In this document: piece by piece, positions 13,116 through 26,800 of the stretch
Position numbering within the stretch: the stretch's first letter is position 1
Layout of the letters: each line of letters opens with the position of its first letter
From: Acanthornis magna
Lineage: Eukaryota; Chordata; Aves; Passeriformes; Acanthizidae
DNA: 64,000 nucleotides
Direction: 5' to 3'
Assembly (NCBI GenBank): GCA_036785705.1
Contig: JAWUZG010000001.1
Span: 8,742,001-8,806,000, forward strand
The notes under the pieces: model-generated
Told to the model about the DNA's origin: nothing
Database searches by the model: none
The model's input: the letters and a program-made list of their open reading frames with translations, nothing else
Program-made: the position numbers and the translations under genes

Positions 13116-16100
13116 ATGAAAGCATCATAAAAGACTGAAAAACAGCTATAAAATAGTCCTTTGCCAAGGACTCTCCTTTTCACTGTAAAAAAACAGCCAT
13201 TAAGTTTTTTAATACAGCTGGTGCAATTTCAGGTGATATCTGAAGAGCACAGCTACAAATTGGAAAAGTAAAATCCTGGCCTAGTTTGTTTCTAAGAGTA
13301 TTGCTACTGACTTCAATGGGATCAGTTTTCTTCATAGCAGCTTTTAAGGTAGGAAAGTTTCTTGACTGCAGGAATAACATCCTGACATCTTTACCTGAAG
13401 AACCATGAACCTGATTGCTCCATCAGTTCACCATCAGAAAGCAGGATATTTTAGTTGAGTCTGGAATACGCCATTACTATCTTTTGTACTAGAAGATACT
13501 AAAAGTACTGAGATGGAAGTACACCCTTCTACCTGCTCAAGATTACTTTCATATCCTGCAGTAACTACAGAAACTTTTATAAGTTTGTTTGGCACTTTTG
13601 TATGTTACATCATCAAAGTATCAGTCCATAATCCTGAAATGTTTTGGTTGTCTGCGTATTTCTGCTGCTTGAATTAAGTAGCAATTAGGATGAAGGATTT
13701 TTTTTTTCCACATACTTTTAAAATATTCACTTCTGATGGGACTTTTCTTTAGGAAACAAGCCATCTTGTATCAGTATGACTTCATTGTGCAGACAATTCT
13801 GATTCACCGGAGGTCTTCCGAATATCATTATAAATGTCTGTAATCTTTTTCTTTTTTATATGTTGGATTGGACCTGTCAGTTTTGGTCAGCATAACAAAT
13901 CAGATTTCTAATGCACTTTGGACTTCAATGTAACATACAGCGGGACAGGCAGCTGAAAAAATACAAGAGGGATCTTTTCTCCTGAGACCACTTCCTTGCC
14001 TCATGACAAATTAATTAGGAATGTGAAGATGGTAGAACTGGAAAGAATTTGTGGAATGCTGAATTCCTTTTTTTTTTCCTCTTGTCTATAGATGTTATAA
14101 AGACATTATCAGTCTGTACTAGTGATGTATTGTCCCTTGCTCTCACTTGCTGTTGTTATCTATGCTGACATCCAGGTCAAACTGCCAGCTTAACTCCTCT
14201 TGTCTTTCCTCCCTGTCTTATTTCTAGTCTTTCCCCCAAAGGTCTCTGCTGCTCTGCTCCGCAGAATTCATCTTCCAGCACATTTCCTCTGATATTTGTA
14301 GTGTTATTATAACTTTTCTCCTTTGTATTTATTGAACTAGAAGAATCAGCTCACCTGCCCTGCCATATAGCATTAGGTATCTAATATAAACCAGTTGCCA
14401 AGACTCCTTCTGTGGTCAATGGAGAAAGATAATTACCTCCAGAGGCTGATTCCTCCTGTCCATATATAAGGGCAGAATTAATTCACCAAAATACAGCTGC
14501 TTCTACCAGTAAAGATGTCTCCAGATATCCAAAGCTATGTCTGCTGTAGTATGCAATTTGTGTCAGGAGTACACTTTTCAAGGGAATCTTCTTGTTGTCT
14601 TCACAGTCTGTGATTTAGTTCACATTTCAGTGTACTTACACTGGATTCCTTTCAAATTAAACTGAAAAGAAAGTTGGTCTCTGGGAGTGTACTTGGTTTT
14701 CTACAACGTCTGTACCCTGAATTCAGTCCATGAGACCAGATTTGAGTTAACATCAGTCTGAGTTCCTTCTGATCTAAACCATTTCCATATCTAAATTCGC
14801 ATTATCACCAGAGAGCAGAGTGAAATGCTTCGAGTTGATGACCCAGCAGCCTCAGCTTCTAGGCATTTCCAGGTGCCATGGGCTGCATGCTTGTGAATGT
14901 AGTGCAGTAAGTGAGCTCCCAACGTTCATCTTTTGGTTTAAATTCAAGTGAAAGACTTACAGGCTTGGAGAATGCTGAGTGTGAAAATGAAGATAACTGA
15001 GAGAGATTCACTTGAAAAGTGGCCTCCTGATCTAAGCTAGAGCACCACTGTAGAGGCACAGTAATAGCCCAAAACATCTCCATGATCATGAGAGATATGA
15101 CACAGAGCTTGTCAAAACCAGGACCCTTCTGGAGTGACAGCCAGCGGCCATTTGGGAGGTGACATGGCAGCATTATGTAACTGAAGAGCATATGGTTAGG
15201 TGATCCCTCTGGAAGGTATATAAGATGAATTATTCTGTATAGGCATCTCTCCCTTGAAGAGAGAGGAATTCTGCACAATTAGCTATGTAATTTTCGTAGT
15301 CACATGAGATGAAGCCCATTCTTTGTCAGAAATTAAACTGCCGGAGTCAAAGAGAATTACTTCAACATCAGAAATTGCCATAGGAGACTTCAGGCATTTA
15401 TATATTCCCCTAAAAATCTTTCATAAGCATCTTCTGCTCCTGCAAATGCCTGGAGGCAGCACCACCATATCTGGGCTGAGTACATAAGTGCTTATCTACT
15501 GCCCAAGGCCATCTAAGATTCACAGGACAGGCACTCCCAAACCTGGGTCTCTTAAGGACCATGAACTCGGAGCACACCTTGAAATGCAAGGCAAACGGGC
15601 AGTCACAGCTGCTGCCATGCAAACACTGCCAGAGGACAGCTTCCTTTTGTATCTGTTCCTACGTGTGTGCAGGAAGGTTAGGTAGCATCCCACAATGGAT
15701 GGATTGTGAAATTCCTGTTTAACGCTCAGTTTTCCTGTCCATGTCCCTCCACACACAAATGACTTGGAGATCATTATTGTGCTACTTGACAATCTCTGCA
15801 GATACTCAGCTCTTCAGCATAAAAAAAAAAGGAGGGAGGAATTAGCACTGTTGAAGGCTGGGAGCCTACAGAGCATTGTGGTTTTCTTCTCACATGCTCC
15901 CCTTTGCTCAAGTTGTTAGATTGAGGACCAGCTTAAATGTAATGTATTCACAACAAAAACCCAAACAAACCCAAATATGCTGCCCCCAAACACACTGGAG
16001 CAGAACGCTGGTAAATGCCCATTTTGGAATGCTTTTCACAATAACATACAAGTTACATACCTTGCAAGACTCACAATTTAGGATAGGTTTGCAGTGCTTT

Positions 16101-16201
16101 TAAAAGACATTAAGGCTATTCCTGTCAGTAAGTACTTTCCATATTTCCTTCAAAAATATTTCAAGAGATTGCCTGAAGGCTTTGTTAGTACAAGAAACTT
16201 T

Positions 16202-16230
16202 ATCTGTCAAAGTACTTTAAACTGACAGAT
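16202..16230. repeat. Perfect inverted repeat, 8-bp arms
   Basis: ATCTGTCA (16202-16209) and TGACAGAT (16223-16230) are exact reverse complements around a 13-nt spacer. The spacer overlaps the smaller palindrome AAAGTACTTT. Each arm contains TGACAG, the core recognised by TALE homeodomain proteins of the MEIS/TGIF type; binding here is inference only. Confidence 0.6.
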
Positions 16231-19200
16231 TGCTAACAAAAATCCATTATATTCAAATCTTAAGGAAAATACTATACCGTCTAACAAATAATTATAATAA
16301 AAAGATAATACATTGTTAGATAATAAAAACCACACTCCGATTGTTTTTTACTTCCTAAAGATATCGAGAGGTAGCCAGTGAGATTCCCAGAGAGCCTCTG
16401 GTGCTGGTACCCAGCTCCAGTGCTATTAACAGGGAACAGAGGCATATAAACAGGCTCTGTGAAGTCTTAAAAGCAGAGCTACAAAGAAAATCTGGAGAAG
16501 AACAGGGGGTTGAGTCAAGGTTTCTGGGAAATATTCTGTGCTTTCTTTCACTCTTTTCAAACCAGTTGAAGAACATTTTTTCCACATCTATTTTAAATTG
16601 TGTGCAACTAATACCAGAGGACTCTGATTATAATAAACTGTTTCTGCTAGGTGCAAATACTTGGCAATGAGAGAGGAACCAAGTTAGCTCAGCAATAATT
16701 ATTTAATTGACTTTTGACTATAATATTTAGCTCCACTGCTTTACTGAATGACCTTTTTTTTAAAAAAAATACTGCAATACACTTCAAGCCTATATACAGT
16801 TTCTGTTTTACGTATAGCAGGTAACAAATTAGGATGAATTTAAAAAAGTTATGCTGTTCCCATGCTCCACCTGCTTGAAGCAAGACCAAAGGGATCTTTC
16901 GTAAACTGCTTTCAAAAATTAGAAATTTACTCTTGGTTTTAAGTGAGATTCTAAGACGTGCATTATTTATTTGCCAGCACTTATCTCAGTAGTCCTAACT
17001 AATAATCAAAATCATTGAAATTATGTAAAGATGGGCTTTCTAGACATATTTTTAGTGATAAGGTATAGTTATTGCTGAGCAATGAAGCATTGGTCAGTGG
17101 AAAATGCTGGTGGAGCCACAGCTGTATTTCTCTCAGGATGCTTTTGTTGCTTCACTTCACTCTCATTCTGTCACTGACAACAGCTCCAAATGCCTGTTTG
17201 AGCATTTATTCCACAACTGCTGCTGCTATTCATCTGCAATTCATTCATAACTAATCTGTAAATCCCCAGACCCTTTTCCTTCTGGTCTGTCTATAAGACT
17301 TCCCAAATGGACAGACATGATTAGACCTAGTGATAAGGCAGGCAGGTTTTACCCTCTACAAGGTTTTTAGTGCTTAAAAAGCATTCAGTGTGCACAGCCA
17401 GTGGGGCAGAAATGTGGTAATGTTACTTTTGCCATTGATGTTAATTTGGCCAATTTACTGTTCCTTGTCTCCTCCCCAAAGTTCAAAATTTCCTGTCAAG
17501 GCTTCCTTTAAATTATATTAAAAACGGTTTAGGAGATAAATGTTGTCTCCCTTTAGCTTTTACAGATTCTAGTCCTTCGCAGAGCTGAGGAGGGAATAGC
17601 TGACGCAAGGGAGACTGGAAGAGTACCCTGCCAAGTAAACCTCCTGTGCAGGACAGAAGAGTTCATGCATAAAAAACACGATGCTGTACTCCAGGGCTAT
17701 TCATTTCCCTCTTTCACCGAGGGCTGTGTGACAGTAGTCATGTCTGTCCTCCTTGCAGGAGTGTTTGTGTGCTGTGTACCTGATTGCTCGGATGATCCAG
17801 GCAAACAGCACTATGGAGAGCATAAGAGGACATCGATGGTACTGTAGAGGTGTTAGGAGACAGCTGGGGTTGATGCTGCCTTCTTTCAAGTCCTTCTTCA
17901 GAGCAGGAAAGGATTTTTTACCTGCTGGAGCACTAGTCTAGAAGCATTTGAAGTCCCATTGCAAGAGTTGTTTAGTCCCACTGCATTGTATGTTTAGTAT
18001 AGATTTTAAAGTGGAGAGGCAGGGCAAGGGAAAAGGTGTGATACAGGTAAGGAAAAGAGGGATGAATTTCAAAAGGTACTTTGCTCCTGCAGTAATTTGT
18101 TGTAGATAAAAGTTCTTGTGGATGAGTTTTGCTTTTGCTAAGTAGCTGAATGGGTTTGACAGATGCACCTAGAAGAGGATATTGAGTGCTGTAAGAGCTG
18201 ATCTAAATGAAATATCATCTCCATTCTCTGAAATTTCACTGCACACTGAAGGATCACTCTTCTTTTGGAAGCGCTGTTGATGTTTTAGTTTGTTAATGGT
18301 TTTGTTTAATATGGCCATCTTGCACAAAACTGGGACATCAGTCCTGCTGGGTTTGTGGACGCCAATTTTATGCTAAAGGGAAGTGTAACTGTTTGCTTGC
18401 TGTTCTCAATTTCAACAAAAGCCTTGGAGGTTATAATTCAACTAATTCATTTTTTTAAATATTGATATTGAATTGGGCTTGTTTTCAGCTTGGCACCTGT
18501 CTTTGCAGAGACTTGAAAACTCATTCTAGGAATATTATAGGGTGTTTTCAGGGCTGGTGAATTGGCCTGTTCTGATGGGTGGACATTGGCCAGGTGACTT
18601 GTAACAGAGTTGGCTTTTAGTACTGCTGCTGTCACTGGCTTGTTTGGTGGCTGTGGATAGTAATTCCATGACTCTGTGACTCCATTTTCACACCTTTAAA
18701 ACAGGTGGGATTATTTTTATTTCCTTTGGAAAATGCTTGGAGATTTGCTCTATACCACAGCAAACATTGCTAATAGTAGTCATATATAAATGGCTCTTTT
18801 AAAGCCACAGGAAGCCATCTGTGATTCTGATTTAGTCCCTGCAGTCAGTGGGGGTCCCTAAAACAATTCAGAATTAAGAGCTGGGAGAGAGTGGCTGTTG
18901 TCCAGACGTGCCCACGCTCCAGAGCTGCGACTGAGCTTCCACAGGTGTGCCCAAGGTGGCTCTGAGCTCTGGCACTGCTAAAAGGTACCCAGGGTGGGGT
19001 GGGGCTCAGCATGTGCTGCTGGAGGCACCCAGTAGCTCGGAGGATGGATGCTGGGGTGATGAGCCACGCTGGGCTCCGTCCTGCTGCCCTGCCACTGCTG
19101 GAGCCTCGCCCCCAGTTAATTTAAAGCTAGCTCAGCGGTGTCTGCTCAAGCTGTGGTTGGGCTGTGTGTGACTGCGGTATAAAAATGCACCCTACAGCAG

Positions 19201-20039
19201 ACCACAGGCAGCCAGAGCTTCCCAGAAAGTGTCTTAGTTACACTTGCAATCAAGCACAGGCTGCTGGCATCATTTCAAATTCACCTTACCTTTGGCCAAT
19301 CGTTCTTCATACTCCACAAATATAGCTCAGCTCTCAAAGGGAAGGGTTTGTTTATCCTCTTCACCTGTCACAAATGCTGTTCTAGACTAGATAATGCTTT
19401 AAAGAAAAAAGAATTTAAATGCCTCAATTTTCATTTTAGTTGCCATTTTATCCATACATAACTCTCATCTACCTTCTTTCCCATCCAAAATGTGGAGGAA
19501 GCTTTAACATGGTGACACTTATGCTGAGAAGTAGGCACTGTCACTGTTTTGAGAGAGAGGGAGAAATCGAGGCAGAGGAAAATTTATCTGCCATGGAATA
19601 AAAGATGGGAGAAGGAATTGGCTCTATTTATTTATTTTTCCCTAGGGGAACCAGTGGTTTTGGGATCACATGGACTGTATCAGTAACTCACAAACTCACA
19701 AACAATTGCATCCCGATCCTTTTTTTTGCCAGGTCCCCTGTTTTTGTACACCTTATACCAATATTTATAAGAGAAGTCATAAGCACACTTTAAAATGACA
19801 CAGCAAATTAATAATAAACTAAATAATTCAGTACTGTATGGAATGAGCTTCCTCCTAGGATGTATCAGATAAATAAAACATGGGGTAGAAGTGTCTCTGA
19901 ATGATGGTATTGTAGGAGAGGCATCTCAAAAAATCAAGGAGTAATGCTCACATCCTTTTCTGTTTTATAGTCTTCCTTAATACATTTACAATATTTGGCT
20001 CCAAATTTAATTGCTTATGGGTAAGGTATACATCGAAAG

Positions 20040-20730
20040 GATCTGTCTTTAAGTCTCATTAGCTGTGCTAAGTATCAATTCATTTGGCGAAATAATCTCC
20101 CAGAAAACAATTTGCCAGCTCAACGCTATTTGATGGCTGATTTCTCAAAGATCTATTCTGAGTATAGAAAGGAGCCACATGATTCATTCAGCTTGTGCAT
20201 ATCTATTTTATCTCTATAGAAGTATTATATATGGAGAGATAAAGGTTTGTTAAACAAAGTATCATTAATCACCCTGTCCGGAAATGTAGACTTTGCAGGA
20301 GCATGCTGTAATTTGCATCACTTTTGCTATGCCTTGTCACTGCTGCTGCTGAGAAATAACAAACCTGTATTTATGAAAAGGACAGGTTTAAGATGAAAAT
20401 AATTCTCTCCGAAAACTGTGAGAATGGTACAGAATCCTGTCGCCTGCACTCGTTCAACGGGAGAACACTGTATTTGTAATAAATTCCTTTTGCTCTGGAT
20501 GAGTTCTGCATTTTCAATGAGGTTAACTTGGCAACATTCTAGTTGATTTTAATAAAAATAGCTGCTTTGAGGACAGGGAGCTGAGGTTGCCAAATTTACA
20601 GCTGCCTTGCACAATTACTCTTACACCTCCTTCAGGGCTACTTAGAACCAGTAAGCAAATTAAGTGTATCGATTGCAATTTTGTTGGACTAACCCTTTTT
20701 TCTTAAGGAATAAACTTGATTCCTTTCAGT
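20040..20730. promoter_or_regulatory. Candidate conserved non-coding block before the WW1 exon
   Basis: This stretch has few homopolymers, no repeat that I recognise and dense homeodomain-like and forkhead-like words (for example CTCATTAGCTG, TTTGTTAAACAAAG, TATCATTAATCACC). Several CpGs persist in an AT-rich setting (TTCAACGG, TGTCGCC, TATCGATT). That texture is typical of vertebrate conserved non-coding elements, but no alignment was possible, so conservation is inferred. It lies directly upstream of a coding exon, so a splicing-regulatory role is as plausible as an enhancer role. Confidence 0.3.
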
Positions 20731-20765
20731 ATGTGTCTGCTCAGAGTGATCTCTTTTCTTTTCAG

Positions 20766-20845
20766 CCATAACACAAAGACAACATCATGGCTGGATCCAC
20801 GACTTGCGAAAAAGGCTAAACCTCCAGAAGAGTGCAAAGAAAATG
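20766..20845 (+). CDS. MAGI2: MAGI2 coding exon: second half of WW domain 1
   Basis: The exon finishes the Asp codon begun at 9166 and continues [18 protein letters not shown], which supplies the second WW-domain tryptophan and the proline of the DPR motif. After the domain comes a basic stretch and PPEECKEN. The last base is a G that starts the next codon; in MAGI2 the expected continuation is Glu, followed by the second WW domain. The acceptor is TTTTCAG ending at 20765 and the donor is GTAGGT at 20846. The exon is 80 nt, phase 2 in and phase 1 out. Together with the preceding exon (294 nt) it forms an in-frame cassette. The sequence from LPDNW to DPRL agrees with the MAGI-family WW1 at essentially every position I remember. 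An alternative acceptor at 20728-20729 would add 12 codons in frame. Confidence 0.97.
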
Positions 20846-23800
20846 GTAGGTGATTAAGTTTTCCTTGCTGCTCAGAGGGGATTTTCCTTTGTGTGTGTGT
20901 CTCTCTTTCAGTTCTTACAAAAATCAGGCATTTGGGGGAATGATGAAAGGTGTTTAATTGCTGCTTTGGTTAGAAGCCATAAGTGATACCAGTTCTCAGT
21001 GTGCCATGTGTTTCTGCTTTTTATTCCCCTTTCTGATGCTATCCAAAGCTGAGGATCACAAGTGTGTTTTCTGCCTGTTGTGTGTGTGACTCCGGGACTG
21101 ACCCTCTCCCTCATCTCCTACAGAGAACTTTGGTCTGCAGAACAGAATCCCTTTTCAGATTCTGAGCTTTTAATCTACAGGCGATTCAATGCATAAGGGA
21201 AACTAGCAGCACCGTGGGAATATGAATATTGTTTGATTTGTATTTAAAGGTACAGTGCTATGCTATTTAGTAGCCAATTTAAACAAAATAGTGTCTGATA
21301 AAACAGGGTGTGGGAGGGAGAAAAGAGATCAGTGTCTGTCAGAGTTCAAGGCTGGATTTGGGGGGTACTACATTGCTAATGCTTTAAAATTTAAAAGCGT
21401 ATATACTGCTGAGGATGCTTAAAGGAGCTGTAGCTGTTGTGCAGGAGAGATTATTATATTGTCAGATTCAGAGATATGAAATAATACAAATCATATCAAA
21501 CTATCTTTGTGTTCAGTATAATTTCTAATTTTGCTCTGGTAAAGTTTATCAGTAATCAGAATCATTTAATAAAGTCAAAGAAAGAATGTGCTGTAATCGA
21601 TCTGTTTCTGATAAGGGTTTTTTCATTGTTTTATACTTACATGTCAGTTCGATTAGTCAGTTAAGATGTAATAATTTCTAAAGACTGCTACTTATTTTAT
21701 TGTCGTGAGATACAGAGCATTAAATGCATGCATGCTATGTGCATTAATTCAAAGCATTTTTAAATATTGTAAATGTATTAATGACTTTTCATGTACTGCA
21801 TCTGATTTATTTTAAATTTTCCAAAATGTATTCATTTGGATAATGTAAATGCTATTAACAGAAAGGCAACTCAGGGCTGATTAAGAGGTCACTGAGGAGT
21901 CTCTGGCTGTATGAATTGCACGGTCAGTGGTTTGGTAAAAAATGTTCCTGGGGTTTTTTTGTAAGTGGCTTTCTTTTGAAGGATTGCTATATTCCGAAAA
22001 TCGCTTCCTTATTTCAGCAGCAATTCTGACGTTCTCTTCTGACATCAGAAATTACATGTCTGAATGATTTTGTGATGCTTATTCTAGCACGGACAGCATG
22101 AGCTCTCAGACTAAATTCTACAGTGATTACAACAGAGGTATGATACTGAAACAGAACAAGGGCATGGGAGCTTTGCTTTCTAAATCTCTCACATTACTTA
22201 TATGAAGCTACATCTTACCGTGCTCTTTATTAAAGACTAATGGAAAAAGCAGGAAAAAAAAATCCACCAGTATCTATGGAGTAACATTGCATAGAGTTAC
22301 TTGGAGTAAATATGCATTGCTTTTTTTTTTTTCTTTTTTCTTTTTCTGTTAGCTGTTGTATACTGAGATCAGAACAGCACTGAAATGTTAAAAAAACCCC
22401 AAAGTATGTGAAACAATTTAAAATGAAGATTGGTGCATTACAGAAAAAGCATTATTTTATAGTTATTTGACTACTGGATTACTGAATCACTATAGTATGC
22501 TGGGTCATGTTGTTCTTTTAAGGTTGCTCAGCTCATTAATGCAAAGTACTTGGAGTGATGCATAAAAGACTTTAGGGAGAGATTTTCTAATCTTACAGTG
22601 ATTGTTCTTGCAACATCCTCTCTTTTCTAAGGTTCTTCTGTTTTTCAAAAGTGTCATTTGTATTTTTTTTAAATCCAATACCTGTGGAAGAAAAAGTTCT
22701 TCAAAATCACTTATATGCCTTAAAATGACTGTGCCTTGCCATGGAGGTCCAACTCAAGGGACTTTGCTATAGCACACAGGGATTTGGAATTTTTGTTTCA
22801 ATTTAATCAAACTTCAAGAATTCATTTCAGCTATGGCTTGGTAGATTTTTTTATTACAAACATCTTTTCTGTTACACCTTATGATTTATTCTGGCATATT
22901 TTACTCAGAGATACAAACTTTTAGAAAGACATCAGTGTTTAGATAGGAAATCATACTTACCTTGATGCTTTATCGCTACCTGCGTAACGCGTGCTTTTCA
23001 CTGACATTCACTTTGTCACATCTGAAACTTGTGTTGATTCTCTGAGATACATTATGAGGTCATTATCATCTACCAGATTCTGCTATCAGGTTTTCACTGT
23101 GAATAACCCAACTTTTTTGCTCTCAGTGCAAATCCTGCCAAGTCCCTCTTCTTCATTCTGCCACCAGCACAGTTTCCACACCAATGTCCAAGCAGAGTCC
23201 TGGTGTTCTGGGCTGGTGATATTGAGGGCCCCCTCTGCTCCAGGCATTTCCTCTCTTCCACTTTCTGCTCTTCAATACTCCTCTGCCAGATATGATTTCT
23301 TCATTATCTCTGGCTTCTGTATCTGCAAATCCCAGTGCTTGCTCATTTCCTTTCACAAAATCTGAATCAACCTTTCAGCACATCCCTCCTCTTGAAAATT
23401 TTCACATGCCTTTGCCAAGAGATTGACAAGCTCTACCAAATCAAGCTTTCTTTACCTGCGTGCTGTGGACTCTTTCTGTTTTTCTTTAATGACACCTACT
23501 GCTCTAAATCCCTTTGTAGGTCAGGAGGTTTTAAGTGCTGATCTTTATTTCTGTCTCTCTCTCATGGAATTTCTGTGTGAGTTTCAGCAAATTCCTTTGA
23601 CTTTTGCTCTGTCAGACCTACTTAGATGGCAGGTCTTTGAAGCAAGAGCTGCCTCTTACTCTCTGTTTTTATGGTACCAATCTGAATTTCATAATAGCAA
23701 TAAGCAGAAATAGCTGGCAGTTCTACAATAACAGCTGCAATTTTCACACATTTCTGATTTCCTCCAGAAAATCTTGACCTTAATAAAAATAATTGTGTTT

Positions 23801-26800
23801 TCTCTGCTGAAAATGTTGGTGTTCTGAATTTAAATACTACTTTAAAATATTTTTTTAACATCAAAATTGTTTAAACAATTTTTATGTGCAGAGTACTACA
23901 AAAGTTATAGTTCTGCCCCCTTTGCTTCTGTGAGCTAGATTCCCTGGTTGCTAAATTTCATGTAAAATCATAAAACATAGCAGATTCACAGGCTCTGCAT
24001 GATTACAGGTGTATTATGTGAGTGGTCTTCGAAGAGAGTCTGTTCTTGAGGAGAGAATATGGAAAAAAATGACAAGTCCCATAAGGCAGTAAGAAATGTA
24101 GTTTAGTATTGAAAGGCAGTTCAGCTGTAATGACATGAAATATCACAGGTTTCAGAAAGTCCATTTTTCATTAAGAAATGTAACAATTAATTTTTTCAAA
24201 TTCTTTAATTCATTTTAGGGAACTTCTATTCTGGACAAAAATCAACAATTTCTTCTATATCCAATTTGGGGATTAAACAGCTATGGAAATTTCCTGGGAT
24301 CAGATATGTCAAGTTTCACTTATTTCTTTTACAAATTTCACTAATTTCATTACTAGTCCATCCCAAGCAGTAGTCTCTATCACTCTTAACCCTCCCTTTC
24401 TTTTTATGTCAACCTCCTTTCTCCTATCTCCTAGTTTCCAAATACAAGTAGGCCTTCAACTATAAATAAAACTTCGATTTCACCTAGCATTCATCCGTCA
24501 TCTGTCTTTCCATCTCCTCTTCCACCCACCAACTTGACTGCAAAATATAGATGTTTATGTAGGGTGAGCTGAGTTGCCTTTACACTTCATTGACTGTGAA
24601 TGTCAGCTCTATGGCACTTGGAGGACACAGACACCTGATCCACGTGTGAACACCTGTGTGCAGAAACACTGCTGCATTTCGGTATCTTCATCTTGAGCTG
24701 AACCCCCCCTCCCATCCCATTTTGTTGGGTTATGCATTCCCATTCCTGCAGTCTCAGGCAGTGCCTTTGATGCTCTCTCTGCCCCACACAGCTCTTCTTC
24801 AGAATTTGTCATTGTCATTCATCACCTGATTCCTAACTATGCTGCAGTAAAATGTACCAACCTTTCATGGTTTTGTTTGATGGATGCGCTTGGGCATAGG
24901 CATGCTGGTTTGATGGGTAAAGCATTACTTTCTGATTCCCTTACACATATTTATCACTGGAAGCCACACAGTGAACTTCTGTCTTATACAGATACCATTT
25001 GTGTTTTCCCATGCCCGCTAATGGCGACATGTAGAGGATAAATACTTTCCTAAAAATAGTTTTTTATTTGACTGTAGTAGCCTTGGGTTTGGAAACAAAT
25101 CTTTCAGCAGTCTAGGATACAAGGGGTTGTGGAACTTTTTGACTGACTGGGATGTATCCATATCAGAGATTTTCATGTCAAATTTGGACAGACCACTGCA
25201 GTAGGAGCAGTCCTAGAGGAGGAGGTGGAATGAGGAGGAAGTGCCCTAGAGTGCTGAGTGAAAAAAGTGTTAGCAAGACAGCTTAAAACTCCAGACCAGC
25301 TCTTGCCTCTGTGGAAGGAAGGATACCAATATGAACTGGGAGAGAAGGCTAGTTTTTGGGTTTTCTCTGTGCTGTGTCACCCTGAGCACTGCCTCTCTCA
25401 ACATGGAATTCTGGACATTGCTTGCAACATTTTTTTTTCTCTCAGTGGCTTGTAAAAAGCTTTTCTTCTTTTCTGTCTCTGCAAACTAGATTGGACTGTG
25501 CAGACTAGAAAGCATCTGCTGAGCTTCGAGTATCTTTTGGAGGGGCAGTATGTTTGTCTTTGAGATACCTGAGTCTCAGCTAAATTTAGTTGAAAACTAA
25601 CAGTAGGCTTGGACTTTTAAAGGGGTAATAGTACAAACCTATAAAGTTCATTTCACCAGGAAAACAAAGTAGAAAGTGATATTATTTTCAGAAAAATAGG
25701 TTTTTATTTTTGATGAAAATAAGAATAAAAATTATACAACTAATGATGGATATCTAATGCTATGCGCTAGTTGCATTGTGTGTTAAACTGTACCATTTGT
25801 TCTACTACAATCAAGGGTTTACCAGCATTACTATTTTAAACCCTGTTTCCAGGGAATTATATTTGCTGTTGGAAATATGTTGAGGAGAGTCTCTTTTTCA
25901 GACTTTGTACCCGCACAGCTTAATTCTTTTCTTCAAATGCTGGAATGTTGTTGGTTATTAAATAGGTCACCATATGAAATTATGCTTTTATATAGAGTGA
26001 GACATGACTATATATGAAGAGGCCTTTGCTTATTTTGTTAGCAGTTCACATGTGCATTTTTTCAAGAAAGCTGTCTTGGAGAATTTTAGCTTAGTGTTAA
26101 TTTATAACATGACTAAGCCAGAAATAAATAGGGACCACATAAGTGTCTGTCTCTAATACAGTTTTCAGCCCATGGCAGCCATGCAATTCAAAAAATTTGG
26201 TTGGTCTATGTTATCTTTCATTATTCCCATTGGCATCAGTTAATAACAAACAGCTGCCAACCACACTGAAAAAACCCTTTCTGTCTATCCACCTGTCCAT
26301 CTCACATGAAATTTCGGAAACACTTCACTGAAGCCATTTGGAGGCTGAAGTCTAAACCTTAGTTGATATTTTCCATGAAAAATACAGAATCATTATGTCT
26401 CAATACAGACATATTAAGTGATTTCAAGTGAGAGGGGAAGCATTGTGCACAGCCACGATGGACAGGAGGTGGCCAGGGGAGCGCTCTCTCTGGGGAGGGG
26501 CAAACAAAGAATTCCCCATCGTGACGGATGTGGGAACCTAACCAGACACTTGCTGCAACATCTGATGTTTGGAGACCCAGTGCCCGAAAAGGAATCCAGA
26601 TCCCTGTGTTGAGAGTTTATTTGTGGGTAGGAAATCGAGTACAAAATGACAAACCAAAAAGGCTGATCAGTCAAGAGGCTGAAGACAGAAAACAGGAAAG
26701 GTTAATTACAAGATTGCATCCCAAATTTTGATCTCTTCCAGAGCTTAGCAAATTTTGAGTTTCACATCCGTTTAAGAGCCTGAATCTGGCCTCCTCTGCA

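Noticed and set aside
14859..15278. 139-codon open frame on the minus strand
   Set aside because: No recognisable domain, no splice-site or promoter context and an ordinary amino-acid mix; open frames of this length are expected by chance in a 64-kb AT-rich window.
18880..19190. GC-richer patch followed by a TATAAAAA-like word at about 19180
   Set aside because: CpG density is too low for a CpG-island promoter and no downstream exon is visible, so I do not call a promoter.
22320..22352. Long pyrimidine tract followed by GTTAG, resembling a 3' splice site
   Set aside because: No open MAGI2-like coding sequence follows it and no matching donor defines an exon.
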